This document shows, piece after piece, positions 1 to 8,443 of a stretch of 64,000 nucleotides of DNA. Each line of letters starts with the position of its first letter. The stretch's first letter is position 1. Origin of the DNA: a virus; IMG/VR virus record IMGVR_UViG_3300020203_000013, positions 38,269 to 102,268 of that record. The stretch is one strand, 5' to 3'. A program made the translations under genes and the position numbers. Below the pieces are notes generated by a model. The model saw only the letters and a list, made by a program, of their open reading frames with translations, was not told the DNA's origin and did not search any database.

Positions 1-604
1 TTATTATAAGAGCCTCAGATGCGGGATCAACTGGTGTTGCATCTGGAGATAGTCCGTAAGTCCAACAAATAACTTGATACTTACACAGCTCTAGCAGTTC
101 AAAGTTATTATCATTTAAAAAATCTTCTGTGGACTTCCAAAGTTTATTACCAAATTCATCTACTATAAGCTCTGAAGTTAAAAAATTAATCTTATCTTCT
201 TCGGCTATTTGGTCTGCTGTATTAGCAAATACGTTATTCATAGATAAATCTTCTTGAATAACTCTTTGTTTATAAATAGTTAATAAGTTGGCATAGGTTT
301 CTAGCTCTTCTGGGCTGTTAGTTAGTTCGGATTGATCTTTAGCTAGATTATATTGATTAAGTAACTCGGTTCGTTTAATAATATAATCTTCAATTACATT
401 TATTTCACCAGACTTAAGTACTAGTTCTAACTTCTTCTTAGTATATATTCCACGTTTAATAGCTTCAGTGAAGCTTTTAGTATTTTCCATTTTTGCTTCC
501 CTAATTACTTTAGGGGAGGGCTTAACCATCTTTAAAACTTTATCATTGAATTTGAATTCAAATACTACATTTAAAACTGATGTTGACTGTGTTGTGTTTT
601 CCAT
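1..604 (-). CDS. Partial CDS, possible tail-region protein
   Basis: The gene runs off the left edge, so its C-terminus is missing. I chose ATG at 604 because it lies 2 nt after the stop of the preceding gene, with AGGTAAG just upstream. A later in-frame ATG at 490 would give a shorter protein. The visible part starts MENTTQSTSVLNVVFEFKF and is mostly charged and helical. It follows a tail tube-like gene and a small gene, where siphophages often encode tail assembly chaperones, but I see no diagnostic motif. The family is not recognised and the chaperone role is only positional inference. Confidence 0.75.
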   Translation of the reverse strand, partial: MENTTQSTSVLNVVFEFKFNDKVLKMVKPSPKVIREAKMENTKSFTEAIKRGIYTKKKLELVLKSGEINVIEDYIIKRTELLNQYNLAKDQSELTNSPEELETYANLLTIYKQRVIQEDLSMNNVFANTADQIAEEDKINFLTSELIVDEFGNKLWKSTEDFLNDNNFELLELCKYQVICWTYGLSPDATPVDPASEALII

Positions 605-606
605 AA

Positions 607-930
607 TTACTTACCTGTTCCTAGTTTTCCATCTTCCCTGCGAGATGCTATTTCTGGGGCTGCCAGTTTTGTGGTAGCGAGGCGGGGAGATGGCTTTATC
701 TGTACAACGTCTTCTCGAATAACAGAAGGTTCATACTTTAAATTGTAGTTGGTTTCTAGCTCAGACTCAATATCCCTGAGGAGGTCATTAGTGGACCCTA
801 AAATCTTTGACCGAAACTGTATATAGTTATCTTGAGGTACTACAACCTCTGACAGGTCTAATACTCTTTTTTGAAGTGACTTTATTTGTTTTTCAACGAA
901 GTCTAAAAACTTTTCCTTGTGCTTATCCAT
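607..930 (-). CDS. Small hypothetical protein, tail region
   Basis: A 107-aa protein with a charged, helical N-terminal half (MDKHKEKFLDFVEKQIKSL) that could form a coiled coil, and a basic, low-complexity C-terminus. An AAAGGTT ribosome site precedes ATG 930. A TATAAATA sequence about 65 bp upstream could drive it together with the next gene, which starts 2 nt after its stop. It lies downstream of the tail tube candidate, separated from it by a homing endonuclease gene. It could be one of a pair of tail assembly chaperones, but nothing in the sequence proves this. Confidence 0.7.
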   Translation of the reverse strand: MDKHKEKFLDFVEKQIKSLQKRVLDLSEVVVPQDNYIQFRSKILGSTNDLLRDIESELETNYNLKYEPSVIREDVVQIKPSPRLATTKLAAPEIASRREDGKLGTGK

Positions 931-994
931 AACCTTTACCTTTTACTCTATAGCTAACGCCCTAGAATCCTTACTTAAAAAATAGTACATTACG

Positions 995-1002
995 TATTTA
1001 TA
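995..1002 (-). promoter_or_regulatory. Possible T4-type late promoter (TATAAATA)
   Basis: The minus strand reads TATAAATA immediately after the stop codon of the homing endonuclease gene and about 65 bp before the next start codon. This is the T4 late-promoter consensus. The same octamer precedes the scaffold gene and a small gene at 31941. No sigma factor of the gp55 type is seen in the window, so the assignment rests on sequence match and position only. Confidence 0.4.
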
Positions 1003-2742
1003 CTAGATAGTAAGAGAGAACTTTATTTTTCCACAATCCCATATTCTTCTATACCTGGTGTAGTTAAATACTAACTCAGATTCAGTCAAACTAGAATCAT
1101 ATTTATCCCCTAATAATACCTTAAGTCTCTTCTTTTGGAAAGCCCTTCTGTGAAATAATTTCTTCCCTAAGACATAATAATATCTGGGATCTACTAAGGA
1201 TTCCTGGGTAAACCCTAAAGTCTTATATAGATTACCACTAGAATACCTTAAATCTGCAAATGAAACTATTTTTACTGGTTTATAGTTGTTTTTGAAATAA
1301 GAAAGGAGTTTGCCCGCGCCCCCTTGAACCCTATAACTACTTAGACTGCAAAACCTAACTAACTCCCAATTGCCATTTTTAGTATCTGAAAAGCTCATTA
1401 CAGAGACTAACTCCTCTTTAAAATAGAGTCCTAAGTGGGTAGTGGCCTTACAATACCCCTGAAGGTGGTTTAAATTATAGAAATTTCTAGTGCAGGTTGA
1501 ATCTCTTATTTCCAGTACTTGGCACTTTCTAGCATATATCGAAGGCAGGCTATTAGATACTTTATTTTTAAGTATATTCATCCAGATAGTCTTCTTACTG
1601 GAATCTAAAATCTCTGATTCAAGGACTGTTAACAGCTCAATTCCCTTTTCTCTACAAAGTTTGGTTTTTTTAGAGGACGCTCTTTTTTCGTCAAGAGTTT
1701 CCTGCCTGTTAAATGAGTGCCAGTACAGGCCATTGATCTCTATTGCTAGGTTTTTCTCTGGAATAAATAAGTCCAGTTCTCCGTCTATAATGTCCCTGGT
1801 GTTTGTTTCTATATTTGTAATTCCGAGAGATTTTAAATAAGTTTCAAATTCTAACTCATAAGAGGACCTAAAAAAGTACTCTACTTTTAATCCAAAGTCA
1901 GAGAAGTCTCTTATAACTTTAGTAGCAGATACCCCTAATATACCTGCTATAGAGGTCAAATCCCTCTTTAGGGTATTATGCATTATAAACAACCACTTCT
2001 TATACTTTGACTTATTTTCAAGAAACTTAAGAATCTTAAGGTCTATATGTTTTTGTTTAAAGTTTTTAACTCCATAGTTACTTATTGATGTTTTCTTTGA
2101 TTGCTCTTTAAACTTATCAGATAAGACGTAGTAATTTACTCCATATTTAAGATTAGTAGTACTCTTCTTTTTACTCTCGTACTGTTCCTTTTTAACAGGA
2201 TCTTGCATGGTTTCTTTAAAGGAGTTTGCTGCTTTCTTTTTTAGTTCTTCACTCTTTAAAGGACTTTCTACTCCATGGTTGCGTATCATAGAGGACTTAA
2301 ACTTTTCCTTAATTCTTAAACTTCTTAGTGCAGATTTAACTCCATGATTTGAATATAAAGTATCTAAAGATTTGCTATAAAACTCTGGTACTTGCAAGGC
2401 ATGTTCTGTATGATACCTCTCTAACATGGTTAACTTCATTCTTGACATGTTAGCTTTTCTAGACTCGGTGCAGTTGTTGCTACAGAATTCATTATATACG
2501 CCTGCTCTCCAGTAATTTACTAACTTTCCACATTTACATATCGGTGCGCTGAGCTGGTCATTAAGGATGCAATATACCCTTTCAGATATACTAGAGGTAG
2601 AGGATAAAAAACTAGTCTTTTCAAGTAGTTCTGAGTATAACTTAGGTTCATTGGCTTGGAGATAGGATTTTACGCATCGTGAACGATACAACGTACCATC
2701 CTCTCTGACCATCTTAGCCTTTAATTCTTCTTTAAAACTCAT
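1003..2742 (-). CDS. Free-standing homing endonuclease, Vsr-like (EDxHD-type)
   Basis: A 579-aa protein. The N-terminal third has a zinc-finger-like CKCG...CSNNC segment. It is followed by several degenerate repeats ending in a Y/NHGV motif (NHGVKSALRS, NHGVESPLKS, KYGVNYYVLS, NYGVKNFKQK), typical of DNA-binding parts of phage homing enzymes. A Vsr-like nuclease core follows around residues 300-370 (ELDLFIPEKNLAIEINGLYW, then H-S). The C-terminal part resembles the acetyltransferase-like tail often attached to these enzymes. No ribosome site is evident before ATG 2742. The gene interrupts the late tail region between the tube gene and small tail genes, as expected of a mobile, self-spreading gene. 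Confidence 0.85.
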   Translation of the reverse strand: MSFKEELKAKMVREDGTLYRSRCVKSYLQANEPKLYSELLEKTSFLSSTSSISERVYCILNDQLSAPICKCGKLVNYWRAGVYNEFCSNNCTESRKANMSRMKLTMLERYHTEHALQVPEFYSKSLDTLYSNHGVKSALRSLRIKEKFKSSMIRNHGVESPLKSEELKKKAANSFKETMQDPVKKEQYESKKKSTTNLKYGVNYYVLSDKFKEQSKKTSISNYGVKNFKQKHIDLKILKFLENKSKYKKWLFIMHNTLKRDLTSIAGILGVSATKVIRDFSDFGLKVEYFFRSSYELEFETYLKSLGITNIETNTRDIIDGELDLFIPEKNLAIEINGLYWHSFNRQETLDEKRASSKKTKLCREKGIELLTVLESEILDSSKKTIWMNILKNKVSNSLPSIYARKCQVLEIRDSTCTRNFYNLNHLQGYCKATTHLGLYFKEELVSVMSFSDTKNGNWELVRFCSLSSYRVQGGAGKLLSYFKNNYKPVKIVSFADLRYSSGNLYKTLGFTQESLVDPRYYYVLGKKLFHRRAFQKKRLKVLLGDKYDSSLTESELVFNYTRYRRIWDCGKIKFSLTI

Positions 2743-2761
2743 ATGTTACGTAGATGATAGC

Positions 2762-2798
2762 AAAAAAAAAGAGCCAGGTCTACACCTAGCTCTTTTTT
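2762..2798 (-). terminator. Rho-independent terminator after tail tube gene
   Basis: On the minus strand AAAAAGAGC, one mismatch, AGGT pairs across a 4-nt loop with its complement and is followed by a run of nine T. It lies 18 bp past the stop of the 771-aa tail gene. The A-rich other side could also let it work on the plus strand. It separates the homing endonuclease from upstream late transcription. Confidence 0.85.
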
Positions 2799-2816
2799 CA
2801 GTCATGCGATTAGAAA

Positions 2817-5132
2817 TTACTCGCCTTGTGATTCAATAGTTTTAGTTACTAAATCTACTTCCGCAAATCCTCTAATTACTGTTACTTCGTTAGTTCCCCT
2901 GAAAGCAAATGTCTGAGTAGCGTTTCCTTCTAGAGGTGTATTTGTATTTTCTTCAGTAATTCTGAGATTATTACAAACAACAGTCTTTATTGGGTACTCT
3001 CTTAAAGAACCATCAGTAACGTCATATATACGTTTAATTCCGTTAACATAGTATTCATCACCAAACATATCTGGAGATAGAACTTTTCTGTCTAGCCCCG
3101 AACCACCAGCTTCCTGGTCAGTTTGTTGGTAAATCATAACTACTGCTGTAAGATTACTCTTAGCAAATAAGTCAACAATAGCAATGTCTGTTAATGTTCC
3201 AGACTTGTATTTATTAAGCTTTCCTGCAAAAGTGGCATACTGCTCTAAGTCACTTGCTGTAGCGTCCAAACTTACTGTAAACTTGATAGGCAAAGTCAAA
3301 GGTCTAGCGTAGTTGTTTAATCTACCTAGCTCTTTTAAAGGCTCTCTAGTTAGGCTTGAAGTAATAGTAGCTGTTTGAAGTCTTAATGCAGCCTCATAAT
3401 CCCCAATTAGGATTGTTGAGTTTACAGTAGGAGATGTATTTACTAATACCGCACTTCCGTCATCAATTGCTCCAGAAGCCGTAGTAGACAGATCGATTCT
3501 TCGACTAACTTCAGAGACTCCAGATATTGTAGTATTGAATGCGTTTCCTGATACCAATACTGTAATTGCTGATCCTACGTAGTCAGCGTCAACTCCGCAC
3601 AAGCTATTAACAAATGCTCCTGATGCTGTAGAAACTGCTGAACTAGATTCCCCTAGTCTTAGGTTCGGCCAAACCGAGCCTCCTAAGGTGATACTTCCAT
3701 TATTAAAGTTACCTGAAAGACTATTGCTTGCGCCGATAATCTCTCTAGATGGTCCATTTTTACCTGGGCCGTCTACAACTCTAACTTTTAATCCTACGAA
3801 TCTACCTAGATCTACTTTACTTTCAACGGTATTGTTAAAAGTAATACTTGCTCCACTGATTGCAGCGCCAGTTAGTACAGACTTAAGGAGTAAATCTGGA
3901 TCTACTAAGTAGACTTCAATTTGTCCTTGTCTTACTGAACCGACATCTTCTACGTCATCAGATGAGATTGGGGCAAAATATTTAGCTGAGACATAGCTAG
4001 AGTCTGCACCGCCTGGTCTCCCTGCTTCTCCAACTTCAACGGCATAACCGTTGGCAGCATAGAAAGCAAAAACTTTATCGCTGTTTTGAAAACTAGATCT
4101 TCCTGCTGGAAGAACGTTAGATAAAGCTGAGTTTGTACCATTTGAGTAAAAGGCTAAGGTATTTACACTAGAATCGTACAAAAAGTATTCAGTTACGTTT
4201 GTTGGAATACAATCATTTAAATCAAATACAGGAATGGCTTTACTTTCTCCAATGGCTAATCCACCAGTGGCAGAAAAGGTAAGGAGAACTGAAGGTCTAC
4301 CTGCTAGATCTTTCTTTAAAAATCCTAAAGTTTTATTGTCTAACTTAGGTACAGCCAAAGGAGATGCAAGAGACATCTTTAAAAATGTTTTTGCTCCTAA
4401 AGTAGCTGCTAGTATTTCTCCAGCTGCTGAGTTAGCTCCAACTCTCCACTCTTCCCACGAAAGGAATCTTGCAGAGTTAAGTAACCACTGTTTTTGCTCG
4501 GACTCAGCTGCATAGTCTTCGTTAGCCATGTCTGAGGTAGAGTAAGTTAGTGTAAGGTTGTTAACAAATACGTCTTTTAGAAGTTTAGTGAATTCAATAC
4601 TATCATTGGCAGAACCTAAAGAACATTCAGATTGAATAGGACTCCAGATATCTACACCTTTAGAGATTCCGCACTCTCTACCAAAATCTGGTAGTGCTAC
4701 TCCGTGAAGGTATGCTAAGGCAGTTCCACCAGGAGAGTCTTTAATGACGATGTTTGCTTTACCTGTGCCAGATGCAGCAGGTAATCCAGAAAAAGCGGTG
4801 GCATTTAAGTCACCCTCACTGGTATCTCCAAATCCACCAACAGTACCATTAAAGGTAACTCCATCAGATTGTCTGATGTTGTGATTAAGATTTTGAGTTG
4901 GCACTTTTGCTAAAGTCGCCATTGTATAAATTGATCCGTAATCGTGCCCTTCCAAAGTTATTGCAACTTCTGGAGAGTCATCAACGATGTCTGTTAGATT
5001 GAGGTCTCCTAACTGAAACACGTCCTCAGTATTAAAGGTTGTTGAACTTCCAAGAGTTCTAATTCTGTAAAGAATTCTACCTTCTGCTTGTACGGACTGA
5101 GAAGCATAAATAATCCTAGTTCTTCTTGCCAT
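2817..5132 (-). CDS. Probable tail tube protein with duplicated tube domain
   Basis: A 771-aa virion protein with the low-charge, Ser/Thr/Gly-rich composition of phage structural proteins. Its two ends appear to be copies of one domain. An N-terminal segment (about 20-75, with RIRTLGSSTT...LGDLN...ATLA) aligns by eye with a segment near 585-640 (RLQTATITSS...LGRLN...ATFA). VNNLTLTYS near 190 matches CNNLRITEE near 720. Paired tube domains are known in trimeric tail tubes such as T5 pb6. The central 350 residues would be an insertion of other domains. Start: AAGGAG lies 9-14 nt before ATG 5132. The gene follows a 348-aa structural gene and ends at a strong terminator, consistent with high expression. 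No sheath gene was seen, favouring a siphovirus. Confidence 0.6.
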   Translation of the reverse strand: MARRTRIIYASQSVQAEGRILYRIRTLGSSTTFNTEDVFQLGDLNLTDIVDDSPEVAITLEGHDYGSIYTMATLAKVPTQNLNHNIRQSDGVTFNGTVGGFGDTSEGDLNATAFSGLPAASGTGKANIVIKDSPGGTALAYLHGVALPDFGRECGISKGVDIWSPIQSECSLGSANDSIEFTKLLKDVFVNNLTLTYSTSDMANEDYAAESEQKQWLLNSARFLSWEEWRVGANSAAGEILAATLGAKTFLKMSLASPLAVPKLDNKTLGFLKKDLAGRPSVLLTFSATGGLAIGESKAIPVFDLNDCIPTNVTEYFLYDSSVNTLAFYSNGTNSALSNVLPAGRSSFQNSDKVFAFYAANGYAVEVGEAGRPGGADSSYVSAKYFAPISSDDVEDVGSVRQGQIEVYLVDPDLLLKSVLTGAAISGASITFNNTVESKVDLGRFVGLKVRVVDGPGKNGPSREIIGASNSLSGNFNNGSITLGGSVWPNLRLGESSSAVSTASGAFVNSLCGVDADYVGSAITVLVSGNAFNTTISGVSEVSRRIDLSTTASGAIDDGSAVLVNTSPTVNSTILIGDYEAALRLQTATITSSLTREPLKELGRLNNYARPLTLPIKFTVSLDATASDLEQYATFAGKLNKYKSGTLTDIAIVDLFAKSNLTAVVMIYQQTDQEAGGSGLDRKVLSPDMFGDEYYVNGIKRIYDVTDGSLREYPIKTVVCNNLRITEENTNTPLEGNATQTFAFRGTNEVTVIRGFAEVDLVTKTIESQGE

Positions 5133-5162
5133 TTTGTATAAATGTACTCCTTAGCCTAAAAT

Positions 5163-6209
5163 TTACGATGTCTGTCCCTTCACTATTAATGAATCCAGAC
5201 CTCCTGGAGCTGCATCTAACCCATTAAATTTACCTACCAACTTGGGATCTCTATCTGTTTTAGAGCAAGTAGTTAAGCGAATTTTTCCCATGTGTCTCAT
5301 TGAGTCAGACATATTTCCACGAGGACTAGTATCGAACAAGACCTCTACTTTAATAAAGTACAATAAATTCCCATTACCAGGATTTAAAGTCAGGTAACTT
5401 CTATATGTTTTTCCATTAAAGTGAATGTCTTTTATAAAATCTTCATTGATTACCCCGTGTTGTTTTAGGGGTTGTCCAGATCTGTTAAAGTCTATGACTG
5501 GGGAGTGCTTGTTAAACAATCCAGACTCTATAACATCCAATAGGCTTCTCCTATTGGCTAAACTGGTAGCAAATACGTCTATACAGTAGCTACGTTCAAA
5601 TTTCACCCCTGGTCCAATTTGAAACCCGTGAAGTCCCTGTTTTTCAGGATATACTGCCACTATAGGGATGTTGGGGGTATTTTCTTGAGAAGGCCATCCG
5701 TCCAGGACAGCTACCATGTGAAATGAAAAATCTATACTGGTTGGGGTCAAAGTTGCCGCGATTCCTGATGGAGTCGTTGGGGCTGGATATCTTACCCTAC
5801 CCTTTTCATAGTCTATTTGATACCAGGACCTGTCCATCTCAGAACCTGACTGGTCATAGACCTTTATAGAAGTCAGCTCCCTTTCTGTAGGTATTGAGTA
5901 AGAGCTTTGGTCAAAAGGGGTCCCGTAGGTGGAGACATAAGCACTAGTAGTTACTTCATAAATATCACAAGAATTAATTGGGGACCTTTCAAAACTATTT
6001 AGACCTCTACCTTTGGTCTTATATAAAGAACCAAAGGGATTGCTGGGATCTATTACTTTATAATCTGTTCGTTGAATTCCATTATAAAGTTGGGAATCAT
6101 AGACTAAAGGTACATTCTGTACTTCTTGACTAAATTCTGGAGCTAGTATAGCTTCTTTTATATAGGAAATTAGTGATAGATGTTCTAGTTCTGTTCTGCT
6201 TAAGGACAT
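5163..6209 (-). CDS. Virion structural protein, probable tail/neck
   Basis: A 348-aa protein with no signal or membrane segment, rich in Tyr, Pro and beta-strand patterns. It begins MSLSRTELEHLSLISYIKEA. The mid part contains YQIDYEKGRVRYPAP, a pattern seen in phage connector or tail-completion proteins. An AAAGGT ribosome site precedes ATG 6209. Its position directly upstream of the tail tube candidate suggests a tail terminator, tail completion or distal tail role. The family is not recognised. Confidence 0.6.
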   Translation of the reverse strand: MSLSRTELEHLSLISYIKEAILAPEFSQEVQNVPLVYDSQLYNGIQRTDYKVIDPSNPFGSLYKTKGRGLNSFERSPINSCDIYEVTTSAYVSTYGTPFDQSSYSIPTERELTSIKVYDQSGSEMDRSWYQIDYEKGRVRYPAPTTPSGIAATLTPTSIDFSFHMVAVLDGWPSQENTPNIPIVAVYPEKQGLHGFQIGPGVKFERSYCIDVFATSLANRRSLLDVIESGLFNKHSPVIDFNRSGQPLKQHGVINEDFIKDIHFNGKTYRSYLTLNPGNGNLLYFIKVEVLFDTSPRGNMSDSMRHMGKIRLTTCSKTDRDPKLVGKFNGLDAAPGGLDSLIVKGQTS

Positions 6210-6215
6210 TTACCT

Positions 6216-6575
6216 TTATAAAACAACTAACTTTATAACGACTACTGCAATTCCTGCTGCTGTCGTATACAGTGTAATTCTTCTCCACTTAGCTGCTGAT
6301 GCTTTATATATTAAAACATCTTGCTTAGCTGAGATTAACTGATCAGTTAAACCCTTAGCTTGATTATCTCTTTCATCCAGTTTGGAGTATAAATCCTTAA
6401 CCAGTAGTTCACAAGAACTTAAGGTAGATAAATCCCTTTCGGAAGCATCAAGTAAAGTAATTACATCTATTGAGTCTGAGTCTTTAATACAGACCTCTGC
6501 GTTAGCTATTCCTACTCCTATTTGATTTATCAAAAACAATACTAATATACTGTAAATAAAGTACTTTTTGGCCAT
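6216..6575 (-). CDS. Signal-peptide protein with coiled coil and C-terminal membrane helix
   Basis: A 119-aa protein. Residues 1-26 form a signal peptide or membrane helix (MAKKYFIYSILVLFLINQIG, then a likely ANA-E cleavage site). It has two Cys (near 29 and 54), a charged helical stretch (about 55-90) and a hydrophobic C-terminal helix (LYTTAAGIAVVVIKLVVL). The third gene of a three-gene membrane set with a holin-like protein and a single-pass coiled-coil protein, it could be the outer or unimolecular spanin component. No lipobox is present, so a standard outer-membrane lipoprotein spanin is not supported. Starts one nt after the preceding stop. Confidence 0.6.
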   Translation of the reverse strand: MAKKYFIYSILVLFLINQIGVGIANAEVCIKDSDSIDVITLLDASERDLSTLSSCELLVKDLYSKLDERDNQAKGLTDQLISAKQDVLIYKASAAKWRRITLYTTAAGIAVVVIKLVVL

Positions 6576-6576
6576 A

Positions 6577-7026
6577 TTAGTCTTTAATTCCTCGTTTAGC
6601 TTTTATACGTTTAACGTCTTCCAACATTTTATCCTTTAATTCTTTAGATGTCAGTTTAGATAGGGACTTTCTAAGAACACTATTAGCTAGTGCATCTAAC
6701 TTCTTTTTACCATTTAAAGTATTAATTCTAGATAATAATAGTTCATTATCTTTCTTATTTTGATCTAAGGCCTGTTGTAGTATTTGAATTTGTCCCGCCA
6801 AAGCCTGAGCTTCTAGCTCTTTTTGATTCATATAAAGACTTAAGGAGTATAACCCTAAGGTTATTACTACAGTTAAAGCTATCCAGTTAGTTAGAGCCCA
6901 CTTAATCAATACCCCAAAGAAGGTAGAATTTTCTATATTAATAATTGCTGACTGTCTTCTAGTTTCAACAAAGTTGGAAATCTTTGACGATGGTTTTATG
7001 TTACTTGGTGTCTTTTTGGTGGCCAT
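6577..7026 (-). CDS. Single-pass membrane coiled-coil protein, i-spanin-like
   Basis: A 149-aa protein with a basic cytoplasmic N-terminus, one transmembrane helix (about residues 43-65, ALTNWIALTVVITLGLYSLS) and then a long predicted coiled coil (about 68-145). This N-in layout with a periplasmic coiled coil is that of Rz-type inner-membrane spanins. The gene lies between a holin-like gene and a second exported coiled-coil protein with nearly no spacing, as in lysis cassettes. Similar layouts also occur in structural or secretion proteins, so the role is inferred. Confidence 0.55.
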   Translation of the reverse strand: MATKKTPSNIKPSSKISNFVETRRQSAIINIENSTFFGVLIKWALTNWIALTVVITLGLYSLSLYMNQKELEAQALAGQIQILQQALDQNKKDNELLLSRINTLNGKKKLDALANSVLRKSLSKLTSKELKDKMLEDVKRIKAKRGIKD

Positions 7027-7028
7027 TT

Positions 7029-7442
7029 TTATTTACCCTGCTTTGGTAGAAATTTCTTTAAGTCTGCATTGGAAGTACCAGTATCCAACTTCTTAATTAC
7101 TTCTGAAGTGGATTTTCCGTCTGTATAATAACTGACACCTTTAATAGCTAAGATTCCTGTAATTACTGCTGTAGAAAATAGTAGCACATGGGACAAAGCT
7201 GAGTCGTAAAGAACAGTCTCGGTGTGGGTAATAATTGTCGCTAGGCCCTCTTTGGTCAGGTACCCTAGTTTATATAAGGCAGTTGATCTCTCTATTACTT
7301 CTAATAGGATCACTTTTAAACTTAGCCAAGCTCCGATCAGTAAAAATATAAAGGTCCAAAAGGCCAAGAACTTAAAGGATATTAATTGCCATTTAAGTTT
7401 ACCTAACCAGTTAGTCCAATCTTCCTTATCTAGTAGAGACAC
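7029..7442 (-). CDS. Holin-like membrane protein
   Basis: A 137-aa protein with two clear membrane segments: about 24-48 (FLAFWTFIFLLIGAWLSLKV) and about 84-104 (ALSHVLLFSTAVITGILAIK). A charged C-terminal tail follows. Size, topology and the two spanin-like neighbours fit a class II or III holin. ATG 7442 overlaps the stop of the upstream gene by one base, so translation is coupled. No endolysin is recognisable nearby, which weakens the assignment. Confidence 0.5.
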   Translation of the reverse strand: MSLLDKEDWTNWLGKLKWQLISFKFLAFWTFIFLLIGAWLSLKVILLEVIERSTALYKLGYLTKEGLATIITHTETVLYDSALSHVLLFSTAVITGILAIKGVSYYTDGKSTSEVIKKLDTGTSNADLKKFLPKQGK

Positions 7443-8425
7443 TAATACTTAGAAACGTCACGAATCCGCTTCTCTAACTCCTCTACAGTGTGTTGGTTTC
7501 CATTATCTGAATGGAAAACTCTGGCCATCTTAAGAACTGATTTGTCTCCACACATTCCTATCAACCTAGACAACTCTTTATGATCTTTTTCATTTATTAA
7601 ATCTTGAATGAATACTTCTCTTTTAACTGAAGCAGATGTCTGAGTCTGTGTGTACTTATTAACCTTTGTAGGGTCGTAGTTAACTCCAGCCGCGCTGGGG
7701 GCTTTGGATTTTTCGTCAGATCCAGAGACTACTTGAGATCCTTCCCTTGTAAGTTCGGGCGTTAGAACGTGGTGTCTTTTACTTAGATTTGCAGATTCGG
7801 CATTTCTTAAAGCTTGCTCTTCCTTAGAATTAACAATCCTAGTAACAGGTTCTCCATGTTCTGAGAGCATAATCACTCCAGCTTTTTTAGTACTTTTTGA
7901 TGCCTCTCTGCCTCTTTGTAGATCATCACCGCTGGTGACTTTAGCTGAGTCTAACTTGTTAGTTTCAACTAACTGTCTAATAGGATCTTTAGTTTGAATT
8001 GAATTATCAGGGTCTCTTTCTATAGACCCTACTGCATCTGGATGTCTCATTTTTCGAAGATTTTCTGTGGCATTTTTAGCAGATGTTGCTTTTTTCAAAG
8101 ATCCTGACTCTAAAGTTATAAGCTTTTTGCCTTTTACCTTAGGTTTAACAATTCCACCTTCATTCTCCTCAGTATCTTTTCCAGCCACGTCCTCATCATC
8201 TGCGATAGTCGAATTAGAATTTTCAACTAGAAAATCTTTGTCTGAAATAAAGTCAGATAGCCAAGTATTAAAGTCTGATCTGCTGATTCCCTTTTTTACA
8301 GAAGCTGTGACATGTTCGAATATAGACTCCAGAGACCTTGCTTGGCCCGATGCCCATTCTAGTTTTAATGACACCATAGGGAGGTTGCCAATAAATCTTA
8401 AATTCGATGTTGTACTTGTATGCAT
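7442..8425 (-). CDS. Hypothetical protein with disordered middle
   Basis: A 327-aa protein with a short folded N-terminus, a long Ser/Lys/Glu-rich middle that looks disordered (about 75-260), and a helical C-terminal domain (RLIGMCGDKSVLKMARVF near 290-310). An AAGGTAA ribosome site lies 12 nt upstream of ATG 8425. It sits between head-tail genes and the membrane-protein set. I do not recognise it; a virion or scaffold-like linker is possible. Confidence 0.65.
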   Translation of the reverse strand: MHTSTTSNLRFIGNLPMVSLKLEWASGQARSLESIFEHVTASVKKGISRSDFNTWLSDFISDKDFLVENSNSTIADDEDVAGKDTEENEGGIVKPKVKGKKLITLESGSLKKATSAKNATENLRKMRHPDAVGSIERDPDNSIQTKDPIRQLVETNKLDSAKVTSGDDLQRGREASKSTKKAGVIMLSEHGEPVTRIVNSKEEQALRNAESANLSKRHHVLTPELTREGSQVVSGSDEKSKAPSAAGVNYDPTKVNKYTQTQTSASVKREVFIQDLINEKDHKELSRLIGMCGDKSVLKMARVFHSDNGNQHTVEELEKRIRDVSKY

Positions 8426-8443
8426 AAACTATATTACCTTATA

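Noticed and set aside
4234-4515. Plus-strand ORF inside the tail tube gene
   Set aside because: It lies wholly inside a well-supported minus-strand gene, has no ribosome site and no likely product. The same applies to other opposite-strand ORFs such as 1490-1840, 8067-8447 and 27180-27545.
2817-5132. Tail sheath protein
   Set aside because: The size would fit, but the internal duplication matches tail tube proteins and no tube gene of the usual type lies next to it.
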